Positions 5,777 to 5,779 of a stretch of DNA of 5,779 nucleotides are shown here, piece after piece. Under the pieces are notes generated by a model. That model did not search any database. It was not told where the DNA came from and saw only the letters and a list, made by a program, of their open reading frames with translations. How positions within the stretch are numbered: the stretch's first letter is position 1; every line of letters begins with the position of its first letter. The stretch is from an uncultured Collinsella sp. (GTDB lineage Bacteria; Actinomycetota; Coriobacteriia; Coriobacteriales; Coriobacteriaceae). Position numbers and translations under genes: made by a program. The stretch lies in contig CABSMB010000099.1 of assembly GCA_902478705.1 (NCBI GenBank), forward strand, positions 1-5,779, in the 5' to 3' direction.

Positions 5777-5779
5777 CTT

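Overview
This window looks like chromosomal DNA from a GC-rich gut actinobacterium of the class Coriobacteriia, most likely Collinsella or a close relative. The basis is the strong G/C preference at third codon positions, the kind of genes present, and a recurring GGGGACGGAGGGAAAC motif that I associate from memory with Collinsella genomes. The genus is an inference, not a tested result.

Layout, left to right. (1) Positions 1-2429, minus strand: an 809-codon fragment, cut off at the window edge, of a large U32-family protein of the RlhA type. It has a U32 domain with four cluster-ligand cysteines, a DUF3656-like middle and a second, degenerate U32-like half. (2) Positions 2430-2806: a divergent intergenic region. 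It holds a weak -10 for the U32 gene, a perfect 26-bp inverted repeat of unknown role, an AT-rich imperfect palindrome, a good sigma70-type promoter and a structured leader for the next gene. (3) Positions 2807-3184, plus strand: ridA, an imine/enamine deaminase. It is followed by a symmetrical 14-bp terminator and a one-armed copy of the inverted-repeat sequence. (4) Positions 3305-3961, minus strand: a YheO/DauR-type regulator (PAS-like domain plus HTH), convergent with ridA, with a likely GTG start. (5) Positions 3962-4313: a divergent, AT-rich control region with two candidate promoters for the permease and a Fur-like box. (6) Positions 4314-5708, plus strand: an NCS2/NAT nucleobase permease, followed by two hairpins at the right edge.

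How the genes may work together: ridA, the YheO-type regulator and the permease form a plausible small nitrogen-metabolism neighbourhood, with a transporter for a purine or pyrimidine, a ligand-sensing regulator and a detoxifier of reactive enamines. No two of them form an operon, because each neighbouring pair is convergent or divergent, so a link would have to be regulatory. The U32 gene is probably an unrelated RNA-modification gene. I see no complete unknown multi-gene system here. The least explained signals are the inverted-repeat element around ridA, the ridA leader hairpin, and the operator-like sites in front of ridA and the permease.
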